Source: a virus
Virus record (IMG/VR): IMGVR_UViG_3300002460_000038
Coordinates: 1 to 55,813 of that record
DNA: 55,813 bases
Reading direction: 5' to 3' (one strand)
Positions within the stretch are counted from its first letter, which is position 1. Each line of letters begins with the position of its first letter. Below the pieces are notes generated by a model. That model worked only from the letters and a program-made list of their open reading frames with translations, made no database searches and had not been told where the DNA came from. The translations under genes and the position numbers were made by a program. This document shows positions 16,284 to 24,100 of this stretch, one piece after another.

Positions 16284-16340
16284 CCATCAGATTGAGGCTG
16301 GCGCCTGGGCGATGTTCACGCGAGCGAGCTGGCGTCAGAC
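16284..16340 (+). repeat. 57-bp direct repeat, copy 2 (right flank of IS)
   Basis: Identical to 13474-13530, starting on the last base of the right inverted repeat and ending just before TGGCAACC. It again encodes HQIEAGAWAMFTRASWRQT in the frame that later becomes the type III Mod gene, so the Mod frame is open back to ATG 16270. Confidence 0.9.
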
Positions 16341-16407
16341 TGGCAACCGCCGAGCGGCAGCGACAGTCGAGCCGCCGGCTCCGCCTTCAACCCGACCGAG
16401 ATCCTGC

Positions 16408-18120
16408 ATGAGTTCAGCACGCGGTATTTTTCTGCAATGGGAAGGAAGGCGCGCATACCGCCAACGCATTCCGACGCCCCGCATTCTTGAACCCGTCGCG
16501 AAGCTGTCGGTCGGCAAGATCGACGACAACCTGATCATCGAAGGCGACAGCGTGCAAGCGATGGCGTCTCTCAAGAGCCGCTACGCCGGAGCCGTCGATG
16601 TGGTCTACATCGATCCGCCTTACAACCTCGGGAAAGACGACTTCCGCTACAGCGACAAGCGATTTCACGATCCCGACGCCGACGACAGCGATGCCGTCTA
16701 CGTGACGAATGAAGACGGCGGCCGACACACGAAATGGCTCAACGTCATGGCCCCCTGTCTGTACATGCTGTGGGAGATGCTTCGCGCTGATCGCGGCGTG
16801 ATCTTCGTCAGCATCAACGATGTCGAGCTATTTCGACTCGGGCTGTTGCTCAACGAGATTTTCGGCGAGGAAAATTGGGTTGGCACCATCGTCTGGAAAA
16901 GCGCAACCGATAACAATCCGACGAACGTCGCAATCGAGCACGAATATATTCTGTGCTACGCGAAGTCGAAGGCGACACTTCCGAGTGAATGGAAGAACCC
17001 GGACACCGAAGCCAAACGGCTGATGCTTGAAACGTATGCACAGATCAAAAAAGATGCGCCGACTCCGAAGGCGCTACAAAAGAGCTTCAGCGCATTCGTC
17101 AAAGAACACGCCGATTTTCTCGGCGATCTGGCTCGCTATCGACACGTAGACAAGCACGGCCCCTTCGTCTCTCGCCGCAATCTGGACAACCCCGGCAAGC
17201 CCGGACACAAGTTCGACGTGATCCACCCGGTCACGAAGAAGCCGTGCGCGAAACCGTATTGGGGTTGGCGGTTTACCGAAGCCCGGTTCAAAGAATTGAT
17301 GCGTGACGGTCGGATTCTCTTCGGGAAAGACGAAAAGCGCATTCCCCAACTCAAGGTTTACCTTGACGAAGTGGATTTCCCGTTGCGAAGCGTCATCCAA
17401 CTGGACGCACGAGCGGGATCAAACGACCTTGAACGGCTCTTCGGATCACGAGACGTGTTCAAGAACCCGAAGCCCGTTGATCTGATCGAGAGGTTGATCG
17501 GCTTTGCTTCAGAGCGCGACAGCATTATTTTGGACGCTTTCGCCGGCAGCGGAACGACCGGCGAAGCCGTCCTTCGCCTCAACAACCGAGATGGCGGGAA
17601 ACGCCGCTTTATTTTGATCGAGGAAGGTCGCGGCAAGAACGGGAAGGATCGGTTCTGCCGGACGTTGACCGCCGAACGTGTCAAGCGTGCGATCAAGGCG
17701 GATGGCTACGACGACGGCTTCATGTTCTACCAGACCGGCCGCAAGCTGGATCGTGGTGCGATCATTGGCTTGGAACGTGACGCGCTCGCGAATCTGATCT
17801 GCCAATCCGACGAGACCGGACGCGGGAAATCCATTACGCGCTTGACGGGCCATACGTACGTCATCGGGAAGAATCCGCGCGGCGAAGCCATTTGTCTCGT
17901 CTGGAAAGGTGCGGATAAGAGCGAAGTCACACGCGCCGATCTCGAAGGCGCAGCTTCCGAAGTGACCGCGTCGTCGCTAAAGCGGCCGTTCCGTATTTAT
18001 GGCACGTCCTGCAAAATTGCCGACGTGCCGACGAGCTTCCGCTTCTGCCAGATTCCTGATGAGATTATGACGCAGATGCACATCAACGACATTCTCGAAC
18101 CGGAACTAGAACAGGTTTAG
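16408..18120 (+). CDS. Type III restriction-modification Mod subunit (adenine-N6 methyltransferase), orphan
   Basis: 570 residues from ATG 16408. The frame is open upstream to 16270, but that part is copied DNA. Typical type III Mod features are present: LQWEGRRAYRQRIPTPRILE near the N-terminus, motif IV DPPYNLG (69-75), WLNVMAPCLYML, and motif I DAFAGSGTTGEAVL near 376-389. Motif IV preceding motif I makes it a beta-class enzyme. Base composition is less GC-rich than the neighbours, suggesting transfer. Only a 17-codon relic resembling a Res start follows, so it probably acts alone as anti-restriction. Confidence 0.85.
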   Translation: MSSARGIFLQWEGRRAYRQRIPTPRILEPVAKLSVGKIDDNLIIEGDSVQAMASLKSRYAGAVDVVYIDPPYNLGKDDFRYSDKRFHDPDADDSDAVYVTNEDGGRHTKWLNVMAPCLYMLWEMLRADRGVIFVSINDVELFRLGLLLNEIFGEENWVGTIVWKSATDNNPTNVAIEHEYILCYAKSKATLPSEWKNPDTEAKRLMLETYAQIKKDAPTPKALQKSFSAFVKEHADFLGDLARYRHVDKHGPFVSRRNLDNPGKPGHKFDVIHPVTKKPCAKPYWGWRFTEARFKELMRDGRILFGKDEKRIPQLKVYLDEVDFPLRSVIQLDARAGSNDLERLFGSRDVFKNPKPVDLIERLIGFASERDSIILDAFAGSGTTGEAVLRLNNRDGGKRRFILIEEGRGKNGKDRFCRTLTAERVKRAIKADGYDDGFMFYQTGRKLDRGAIIGLERDALANLICQSDETGRGKSITRLTGHTYVIGKNPRGEAICLVWKGADKSEVTRADLEGAASEVTASSLKRPFRIYGTSCKIADVPTSFRFCQIPDEIMTQMHINDILEPELEQV

Positions 18121-18127
18121 CCGGCTC

Positions 18128-18181
18128 GTGGCCCGTCTCGAACTCTTAGACTTCCAGCAAGCCGCCGTCGATGTTGCCTGA
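18128..18181 (+). pseudogene. Relic of a type III Res (helicase/restriction) gene start
   Basis: From GTG 18128, seven bases after the Mod stop, the frame encodes MARLELLDFQQAAVDVA and then TGA. The peptide resembles the first residues of DEAD-box restriction subunits, where a Q-motif-like FQQxAV precedes Walker A. Position directly behind a Mod gene supports the call. The rest of the gene is missing. Confidence 0.4.
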
Positions 18182-18221
18182 GGGCTGGGAGGCGATGCCA
18201 TGACGAGGGGAGTCGTAGACG

Positions 18222-18380
18222 ATGCCACGAGAATTGAACTTTCGATTAGGGCGAGGATTCATCCGTGAGCGTAGGTTGGCGCTCTCTGCGACTGGCTACA
18301 CGGCGCTTGAAGCCTTCCTCTACGGGTGGGACACGTCGTTCTACCGGCACTCGCAGGCCATGGCCGCACGAACGCTGTAA
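18222..18380 (+). CDS. Small hypothetical protein
   Basis: 52 residues from ATG 18222 (MPRELNFRLGRGFIRERR start), behind the leader GAGGGGAGTCGTAGACG. Almost the same leader precedes the next gene at 18403, which supports translation of both. Basic N-terminus, no known domain. Confidence 0.5.
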   Translation: MPRELNFRLGRGFIRERRLALSATGYTALEAFLYGWDTSFYRHSQAMAARTL

Positions 18381-18400
18381 GGGGAGGGGAGCCGTAGACG

Positions 18401-18754
18401 ATGAGCCTGTTTCAGATTGAGGGACCGGCGGTGATCTCGTTCAGCGGTGGCCGCACGAGCGGCTACATGCTGCGCCGGATTCTCGACGAAGGGCTCCAGC
18501 CTCACGTCTACGTGCTGTTCGCGGACACGGGCAAGGAGCGACCGGAAACGTATCAATTCGTGCGAGATGTCGAACGGCACTGGAAAGTCAACGTCGTCTG
18601 TGTCGCCAGGCCGGGACAGTTTACGCAGTTGATTACCGACCGGAAGTTTCTCCCGAATCCCGTGTCTCGGTTCTGCACGCAGGAATTGAAGATTCGACCT
18701 CGGTCGTGCCTCAATATGCAATCGCTGCTCACCGACATTGGGGAGGCGAGATGA
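18401..18754 (+). CDS. PAPS reductase-like PP-loop protein, C-terminally short
   Basis: 117 residues. The ATP-binding PP-loop is SFSGGRTSGYML (14-25), followed by VYVLFADTGKERPETY and SRFCTQELKIRP. This is the phosphoadenosine phosphosulfate reductase/sulfurtransferase superfamily, members of which occur in phages and may take part in nucleic-acid thiolation or nucleotide chemistry. Family members are usually 200 residues or more. Here the frame ends soon after the CTQELK motif, and the stop overlaps the next start, so a deletion of the C-terminal half is likely. Confidence 0.65.
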   Translation: MSLFQIEGPAVISFSGGRTSGYMLRRILDEGLQPHVYVLFADTGKERPETYQFVRDVERHWKVNVVCVARPGQFTQLITDRKFLPNPVSRFCTQELKIRPRSCLNMQSLLTDIGEAR

Positions 18755-18933
18755 AGCCGGAGAACGTGCGCTGTCCAGAGTGCGGCGGCGAGATGGTGTC
18801 TCGCCTGAATCGCGAGAAGAACCAGCGGTTCTGGGGGTGCAAGGACTTCCCGAAGTGCAGGGGCACGCGCGACACCGACGGCCGGTCGAAGGCGGAGCGT
18901 CAGGCGCAGCGTGGAGATGGCGATGAGTCTTGA
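18751..18933 (+). CDS. Topoisomerase-type zinc-ribbon protein
   Basis: 60 residues from ATG 18751 (ATGA overlap). CPECGGEMVSRLNREKNQRF then WGCKDFPKCRGT is the C4 zinc-finger repeat found at the C-terminus of bacterial topoisomerase I, here as a stand-alone domain. It probably binds single-stranded nucleic acid. It overlaps the following HTH gene. Confidence 0.7.
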   Translation: MKPENVRCPECGGEMVSRLNREKNQRFWGCKDFPKCRGTRDTDGRSKAERQAQRGDGDES

Positions 18934-19204
18934 GGACCGCGCTCGCGACATCGTTCGAACCTCGGTCCGCGAAGAACGGAAGTCTCGCAAGCGTCGGCCG
19001 GAGCCACGTATCACCAACCCGGACACGCACCCGCGGCAATTCGTGAACCTCACCGTGGCCGCTGACTTCCTCGGCTTGGATGAGCGGACGGTGAAGGCCC
19101 GCATCGAGCAGGGCGACCTCGAAGCCACGCAGGACGGCAAGGTCTACCGCATTGCGGTGAGCGCGCTGGTCGCGTATCAGGCACGTCGACGGCTCGCCTC
19201 GTAG
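18923..19204 (+). CDS. Excisionase/MerR-like HTH protein
   Basis: 93 residues from ATG 18923 with GGAG upstream. A basic N-terminus (RKSRKRRPEPR) leads to a winged-HTH of the HTH_17 kind: NLTVAADFLGLDERTVKARI, EQGDLEAT, then KVYRIAVSALVAY. It lies just before the 139-bp intergenic region with several palindromes, so it may control terminase transcription. An excisionase role is unlikely since no integrase is seen. Confidence 0.6.
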   Translation: MSLEDRARDIVRTSVREERKSRKRRPEPRITNPDTHPRQFVNLTVAADFLGLDERTVKARIEQGDLEATQDGKVYRIAVSALVAYQARRRLAS

Positions 19205-19211
19205 CGTTTCA

Positions 19212-19227
19212 CGTTCCACATGGAACA
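19212..19227. promoter_or_regulatory. parS-like 16-bp palindrome
   Basis: CGTTCCACATGGAACA matches 14 of 16 bases of the bacterial centromere site TGTTCCACGTGGAACA. No ParB gene is present in the window, so a host ParB, or instead the HTH protein encoded just upstream, would be the binder. Could be chance. Confidence 0.35.
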
Positions 19228-19272
19228 CGCATCATCGACATCATCAACATAATCGGTAACACCTTCCTGATC

Positions 19273-19330
19273 TGAGCCGTATTCTCGGCTCACGTAGGTT
19301 TTGCGGCTCGTAAACCTTACGAAAACCTAG
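19273..19330. promoter_or_regulatory. Palindrome cluster before the terminase genes
   Basis: TGAGCCG (19273-19279) pairs with CGGCTCA (19286-19292). TAGGTTTT (19295-19302) is the inverted repeat of AAAACCTA (19322-19329). AAACCT recurs three times up to 19336. This is consistent with an operator or promoter-control region for the packaging operon; I cannot place clear -35/-10 boxes. Confidence 0.4.
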
Positions 19331-19343
19331 AAACCTAAATCAC

Positions 19344-20135
19344 GTGCCTGGCAAAGCCTCACGCGAAAACGGGAAGAAGGGCGGACGTCCCCGGAAACAT
19401 CCGCGCGCCAATCCGCCCGAAACGCCAGCGAAACCACTCGGAAAGTGGGCGCTCACGCGCCGTGAAGAACTCTTCGTCCATCAAATCGTTACCTTCCCTG
19501 AGAAAACCCAAGGCGAGTGCTACCGCGACGCTGGGTTCCGCGTGAAGACCGCGGACACCGCGTCGACGAATGCGGCGCGGTTGCTCGGAAAGGATCGAGT
19601 CGCCCGGGCGCTCGCGGCGGCGCGCCAGGCGTTGGCCGAGCGGCACCAGATTACGCAGGACCGCGTGCTGAAGGAACTCGGGCGCATTGGGTTTGCGGAC
19701 TTGCGGAAGCTGTTCGAGGAACGGCAGGGCCGCGGCGAGATGACGGCCGAGCAGATGTACGCGTCGGCCAATGCGGACTCCGCGACGAAGGCGCCGACGT
19801 TCGCCGAGTTGCCGGCGGCGGTGCAGGCCGCCTGGAAGGCCGCGGCGGCGATCGCGGGCTCGAAGGTCAGCGGCGGGTATTTCCTGAAGTCGCCCGACCA
19901 GCTCGACGACGACACGGCGGCGTGCCTCGCCGGCATCGAGGTCGTGACGAAGAACATCGGCGACGGCGAGGTTGAGTACGTCCACAAGGTGAAGACCGTG
20001 GACAAGTTGGGGGCGCTGACGACGATCGCGAAGCACCTCGGCATGTTGAAGGACAAGGGGGAGACCCCGAACGTGGTTCCGCTGTTCGCGCTGCCAGCGG
20101 ATGCCCGGCCTGATGTGAGCGGCGCAGGAACGTAG
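19344..20135 (+). CDS. terS: Terminase small subunit
   Basis: 263 residues from GTG 19344. The N-terminus is very basic (GKKGGRPRKHPR). It is followed by a terminase_2-type DNA-binding region, LTRREELFVHQIVTF, ECYRDAGFRVKTADTAS and NAARLLGKDRV, then a helical oligomerisation region. It should recognise the packaging site and present DNA to the large subunit. The 120-residue C-terminal part is longer than in minimal homologues. Confidence 0.8.
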   Translation: MPGKASRENGKKGGRPRKHPRANPPETPAKPLGKWALTRREELFVHQIVTFPEKTQGECYRDAGFRVKTADTASTNAARLLGKDRVARALAAARQALAERHQITQDRVLKELGRIGFADLRKLFEERQGRGEMTAEQMYASANADSATKAPTFAELPAAVQAAWKAAAAIAGSKVSGGYFLKSPDQLDDDTAACLAGIEVVTKNIGDGEVEYVHKVKTVDKLGALTTIAKHLGMLKDKGETPNVVPLFALPADARPDVSGAGT

Positions 20136-20141
20136 CGGCAC

Positions 20142-20492
20142 ATGGCAGACGAGAAAGATCCGACGAAGATGACCGCGACCGAGGCGAACGCGGCGGCTGC
20201 GAGCAGCGGCAATAGCGCGCCCGCGAAGGCGGCCAAGCGCACGCTGCTCGACGCGCTGAAGAATGGCGAATCGCTCTACACCCTCCGTTTCAAGGGCATC
20301 CGCGGGATGCAGGAAGTCAACATCCTGGCGTCCAGCGCGGAGAAGGCGGAACAGGTCGGGCGCGCGTGGGTGAACCTGCAGCCCGGGCGGCTCTACATCT
20401 CGGTCCATCCGGCACTCGTCGCGGACGAGTCGATTCTGGCGCAGGTGAATCAGCCCGACGCGGTCGGCGCCGGCGCGGTCGGCAAGCGGTGA
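20142..20492 (+). CDS. Hypothetical protein
   Basis: 116 residues. The first 38 are Ala/Thr/Lys-rich and probably disordered. A compact beta-alpha domain follows (SLYTLRFKGIRGMQEVNILA, then EKAEQVGRAWVNLQPG). No family recognised. It sits in the packaging operon and its stop overlaps the next start. Confidence 0.6.
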   Translation: MADEKDPTKMTATEANAAAASSGNSAPAKAAKRTLLDALKNGESLYTLRFKGIRGMQEVNILASSAEKAEQVGRAWVNLQPGRLYISVHPALVADESILAQVNQPDAVGAGAVGKR

Positions 20493-20611
20493 ACGAGGAC
20501 GACATGAAGCGCGCGGACCGGGCGGTGATGTTCGCGGCCGCGGGGATTCTGGTGCTTGGGCTGGTGCTCTGGTCTGGCCTGGCGCTGCTCGTCGCGGCGG
20601 TGCTCCAGTGA
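20489..20611 (+). CDS. 40-residue single-span membrane protein
   Basis: From GTG 20489 (GTGA overlap) a short charged N-terminus (NEDDMKRADR) precedes one long hydrophobic helix rich in Ala, Gly, Leu and Val. It overlaps the following gene in the same way. Too small to classify; a minor membrane-active peptide is possible. Confidence 0.5.
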   Translation: MNEDDMKRADRAVMFAAAGILVLGLVLWSGLALLVAAVLQ

Positions 20612-20976
20612 TCGACGCTCGCGCGGCGTCGACCGCCCCTGATCGACCGCAGGCCCCAGATGCTGGCTTCCGGTCGGTCGGGGCGCTCATTCAGGACATC
20701 ACCGCTGCCCACGGGCGGATGTCTGCGAACAATCCCCATCGCGCCATCCTCGAGCAGTGCGGCATCGCGCTCGGCGAACTCGCCGTGCAGCTCCACAACG
20801 AGCGGTCGAAGCACCGCGCTGCGGTCAAGGCGGTCCTGGACGCGGTCGTCGACATGCGGAATGTCGTTGCAGAACATCGGAAGTGGGCAGACGGTCTGAA
20901 CTTGCCGCAAGAGTCGTTGCTGTCGGCGATTGACGGGTGGGAAGAGGCGCTGTCCGGCATCGAGGGAGTCGTGTGA
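20608..20976 (+). CDS. Hypothetical helical protein
   Basis: 122 residues from GTG 20608. Mostly helical with segments such as AVKAVLDAVVDMRNVVAEHR and SLLSAIDGWEEAL. No motif recognised. Coupled to both neighbours by overlapping stop and start codons. Confidence 0.6.
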   Translation: MIDARAASTAPDRPQAPDAGFRSVGALIQDITAAHGRMSANNPHRAILEQCGIALGELAVQLHNERSKHRAAVKAVLDAVVDMRNVVAEHRKWADGLNLPQESLLSAIDGWEEALSGIEGVV

Positions 20977-21194
20977 TGCCGAAGGTGCTCTGTCAGGCGG
21001 AGACGGTCAACGGCTGCTTCCGTGTCGTCACCGGGAGCCCGAAGGCGGGCAGCGCGCCCGTCGTCGAGCGGCGCTCGACACCGGACGCGATGGGGATCGA
21101 CGTCTGGCAGCCGGTGACGGCCGACTGTGCGCTGCACGCGCTCGAGGCCGTGGTCGGGTATTTCGCCGCGGCCGACGCGGGAGGCGACGCGTGA
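20976..21194 (+). CDS. Small hypothetical protein
   Basis: 72 residues from ATG 20976 (TGATG coupling). Segments CFRVVTGSPKAGS and DCALHALEAVVGYFAA are seen. No family recognised. It ends in the GTGA that starts the terminase large subunit gene. Confidence 0.5.
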   Translation: MPKVLCQAETVNGCFRVVTGSPKAGSAPVVERRSTPDAMGIDVWQPVTADCALHALEAVVGYFAAADAGGDA

Positions 21195-24100
21195 ATGTTG
21201 TCCTCCTGGTCCTGCTGATGGCGACCACCGCAGTCCCTTCGCAGCGACGGTTGGGCGCGGCCGGCGTCGTCGAGACCCAGACGATTGATTGGGCCTCGCC
21301 CGTTCAGCACGCCGCGTTCAAGTACGGCCCGTTCCCGCAGCTCGCGTCCGGGGGCTTCGGCTGCGTGGCCGGTGATACGCGGATCTTCGATGCGGAGACG
21401 GCACGGGAGTGGACGTTTGCGCAACTCGCCGCCACTGGTCGTCAGCCGATCGTGTTGGCGTGGACGGGCGACGGGTTCGCGTGGGTGCGCGCGAGTGCAC
21501 CTGTTCGGAAGGGCGTGGCGCGGCTCTATCGGATTCGAACGCGGTCTGGGAAGTCCATCGTGGTTACTTCCGCCCACCGGTTTTTGACCGACTCAGGTTG
21601 GTCAAGTGCTGGCGATATGACCCGTTCCGATGCCCGCGCCGGACGCCTTCGAGTGTCCGACGTCGACCCTCTGGCGTCCACTCTGGGCATTTCCCTTTCA
21701 GTGTCTCAGCGAGATGTTGACTGTTTCCTGAATACAGGCGCAGGTTCTCAATCGCGTTGTGCTGGTGATCGTCGTCAACGTGATGGACGACCTCGGTCGG
21801 CTCGAGAAATCGTCCGATGGCCGCTTCCATCACCAGTCGGTGCTCGCGCACATAGCCTGCGGCGTTTGCGTGCGGATGTTGCGGACATTGCACCAGCACG
21901 TAGCCGTCCTTATCGATTGTCCGGCCGCCCTTCCAGTCTCGATGCTTCGCTCCAGGCTGCGCGCCTCGGTTCTGCACCGGGAAGCCATGACGATGACAGA
22001 AGCGGCGCACTTGCTCAGGCTCGACTGGGAGCCGGAGGCGCTCCTGAATCTCTGGACACGTCAAGCCTTGTTCTGCGAGATGGCGGATTTGGACAAGGAA
22101 CGGCACTAGCTGGCCACGCTCTTTCATGCCTTGATTATATCGTGGAAGTGGTGGATTTGGGTGAGGGTGAATTCTATGACGTGCACGTGCCCGTCTGGAA
22201 TAACTACCTCGCGCACGGCTTCATCAATCACAACTCCGGCAAGACCTACGAAGGCTGCCTGAAGGGCCTCTGGCTCTCGGATGTGTTCCCGCGTAACCGC
22301 GGGCTCATCTTCCGGTCCGTCGCCAAGGACCTCCGCGCGACGACGATGGCCACGTTCAAGAAAATCTGCCCGCCGTCGGCGTACAGCGCGCCGGATGCCG
22401 GATGGAACCGCATGGAGGGCCTGACCCGGTTGAACAACGGATCAGAGATTCTCTGGCTCGGGCTCGACAATCCGGAGCTCGAAGACATCCTGAAGGGGCT
22501 CGAAATCAACTGGTTCCTCGGCGACCAGGCGGAAGACACTGCCGAGGAAATCTTCGACACGCTCATGGGGCGCCTTGGCCGGTGGGACCAGGCGGAGGTG
22601 CCGCAATGGCTGCTCGATGAGGAAGATGCCGCCGGTCGCCCGTGGCGCTGGCGGCATCCTGTCTCCGGCAAGCCGACGCCGCCGACCTACCCGATGCTGA
22701 CGTGCAACCCGGACACCGAGCTGCACTGGCTGTATCGGCGCTTCCATCCCGAAAGCCCTGAGCATTACGACCGCCGCCTGCCGGACCTTGACCTGACGAC
22801 GGGCCAACCGACCGGCAAGCTCGTGAGCTATCACGACCTCGGGTACCGGCTGTTTCACATGCCGTCGCTCGAGAACAAGTTCCTGCCGGCGCAGAACCGC
22901 GCGCATCTGCTTGCGCAGGATGATGCGTTCCGCCGACGGTACGTCGAGGGCATCTGGGGCCTCCCGGAAGGCGCTATCCACGTCGTCGACAAGCGGTCGC
23001 TCATCACCTTGGAGGACCAGGCGCAGGCCGACGCGTTTCTCACGTTGCTGCGGGAGACGTGCACGCTGCACCGGTTCCTTGACCACGGCGACTCCGCGCC
23101 GACCTGCTGCCTGTGGCTGGCGATCGACCGCCAGGGCAACATGTTCTGGTTCCGCGAGTACTACGTTCCGAATCAGCTCATCTCGTATCACCGCCGCGAG
23201 ATCACGACCTTGTCGCAGGGTGAGCGGTACACCTTCAATCAGGCCGACCCGAGCATCTTCAACAAGACGATGCAGAAGCACGGCGGTCGCTGGTCGGTGG
23301 CCGACGAGTACGAGGACAAGCGCGAGAGCCCGGCTGAGACCGCCATCTTCTGGGAGCCAGCCGACAACAACGAGCTCGGCACCCGCAACCGCATCAACGA
23401 ATACCTCCGCATCGATCCGGAGCGCATCCACCCCTACACGAAGGAGCGCGGCGCGCCGCGGATGTTCTTCATCGTGCGGACGGACGCGTACCCGCAGGGC
23501 GTCATGCACGCGCTTCGTGAGACCAGGGCGCAGCGGCGCCAGAAGCTCGGGACCGAGATGGGGCGCCCGGTGTTCAGCGACGAGCGCGACGAGAACATTG
23601 CCGACCACGGGTATGACTGCCTCGCTGGCGACACGACTGTGCTCACGCGCGACGGGTGGCAGCCGATTGCGTCGCTGGTTGGAACCGAGAGCGACATCTG
23701 GACGCTGGCAGGGTGGCAGCCGTATACGGACTGCCGCCGTTACCGGAGTGGGAGCGCAATGGTTCGCGTTGAGACGCGCGAAGGCGCGTTCCGCTGCACG
23801 CCGGATCATTTGATTCTGACAAGCGATGGCTGGAAACGTGCCGACGCGCTCACGAGTCGTGATACCATAGCGCAATGCAACCAGTGGTCATATCTCGGAC
23901 CATTCAATCCTTCAAGGGACTCAGGTACTACCTCTGCGGCTTCTATTTTCAGCGCGATGGGAAGCGGCTTCATCGCGCAGTGTGGGAGCATCATCACGGC
24001 CCTGTGCCAGTTGGCCACCATGTCCATCACGTCGATGGCGACAGGGCCAATAATGGGGATGGCAACCTCGTGCTTCTCGCCGAATTCACGCACCTCAGCG

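Larger units (their letters stand above)
13836..16284 (+). mobile_element. IS1595-family-type element with a cytosine-5 methyltransferase passenger
   Basis: 2449 bp bounded by 22-bp terminal inverted repeats. Left is GGGAATTATATACTTGACTC plus CC (13836-13857). The right end at 16263-16284 is its reverse complement with one mismatch (21 of 22). It contains a transposase, a 43-residue basic protein and a DNA methyltransferase, all on the plus strand. No 8-bp target duplication is seen: the left flank ends AAATTGAA and the right flank begins CATCAGAT. Each flank comes from another place in this genome. Passenger genes are known in the IS1595 family. Confidence 0.85.

Noticed and set aside
16270-16407. 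ATG 16270 as the native start of the Mod gene
   Set aside because: These codons are the IS end, the copied 57-bp repeat and the 3' part of the split zinc-finger gene. Mod similarity begins at about 16408.
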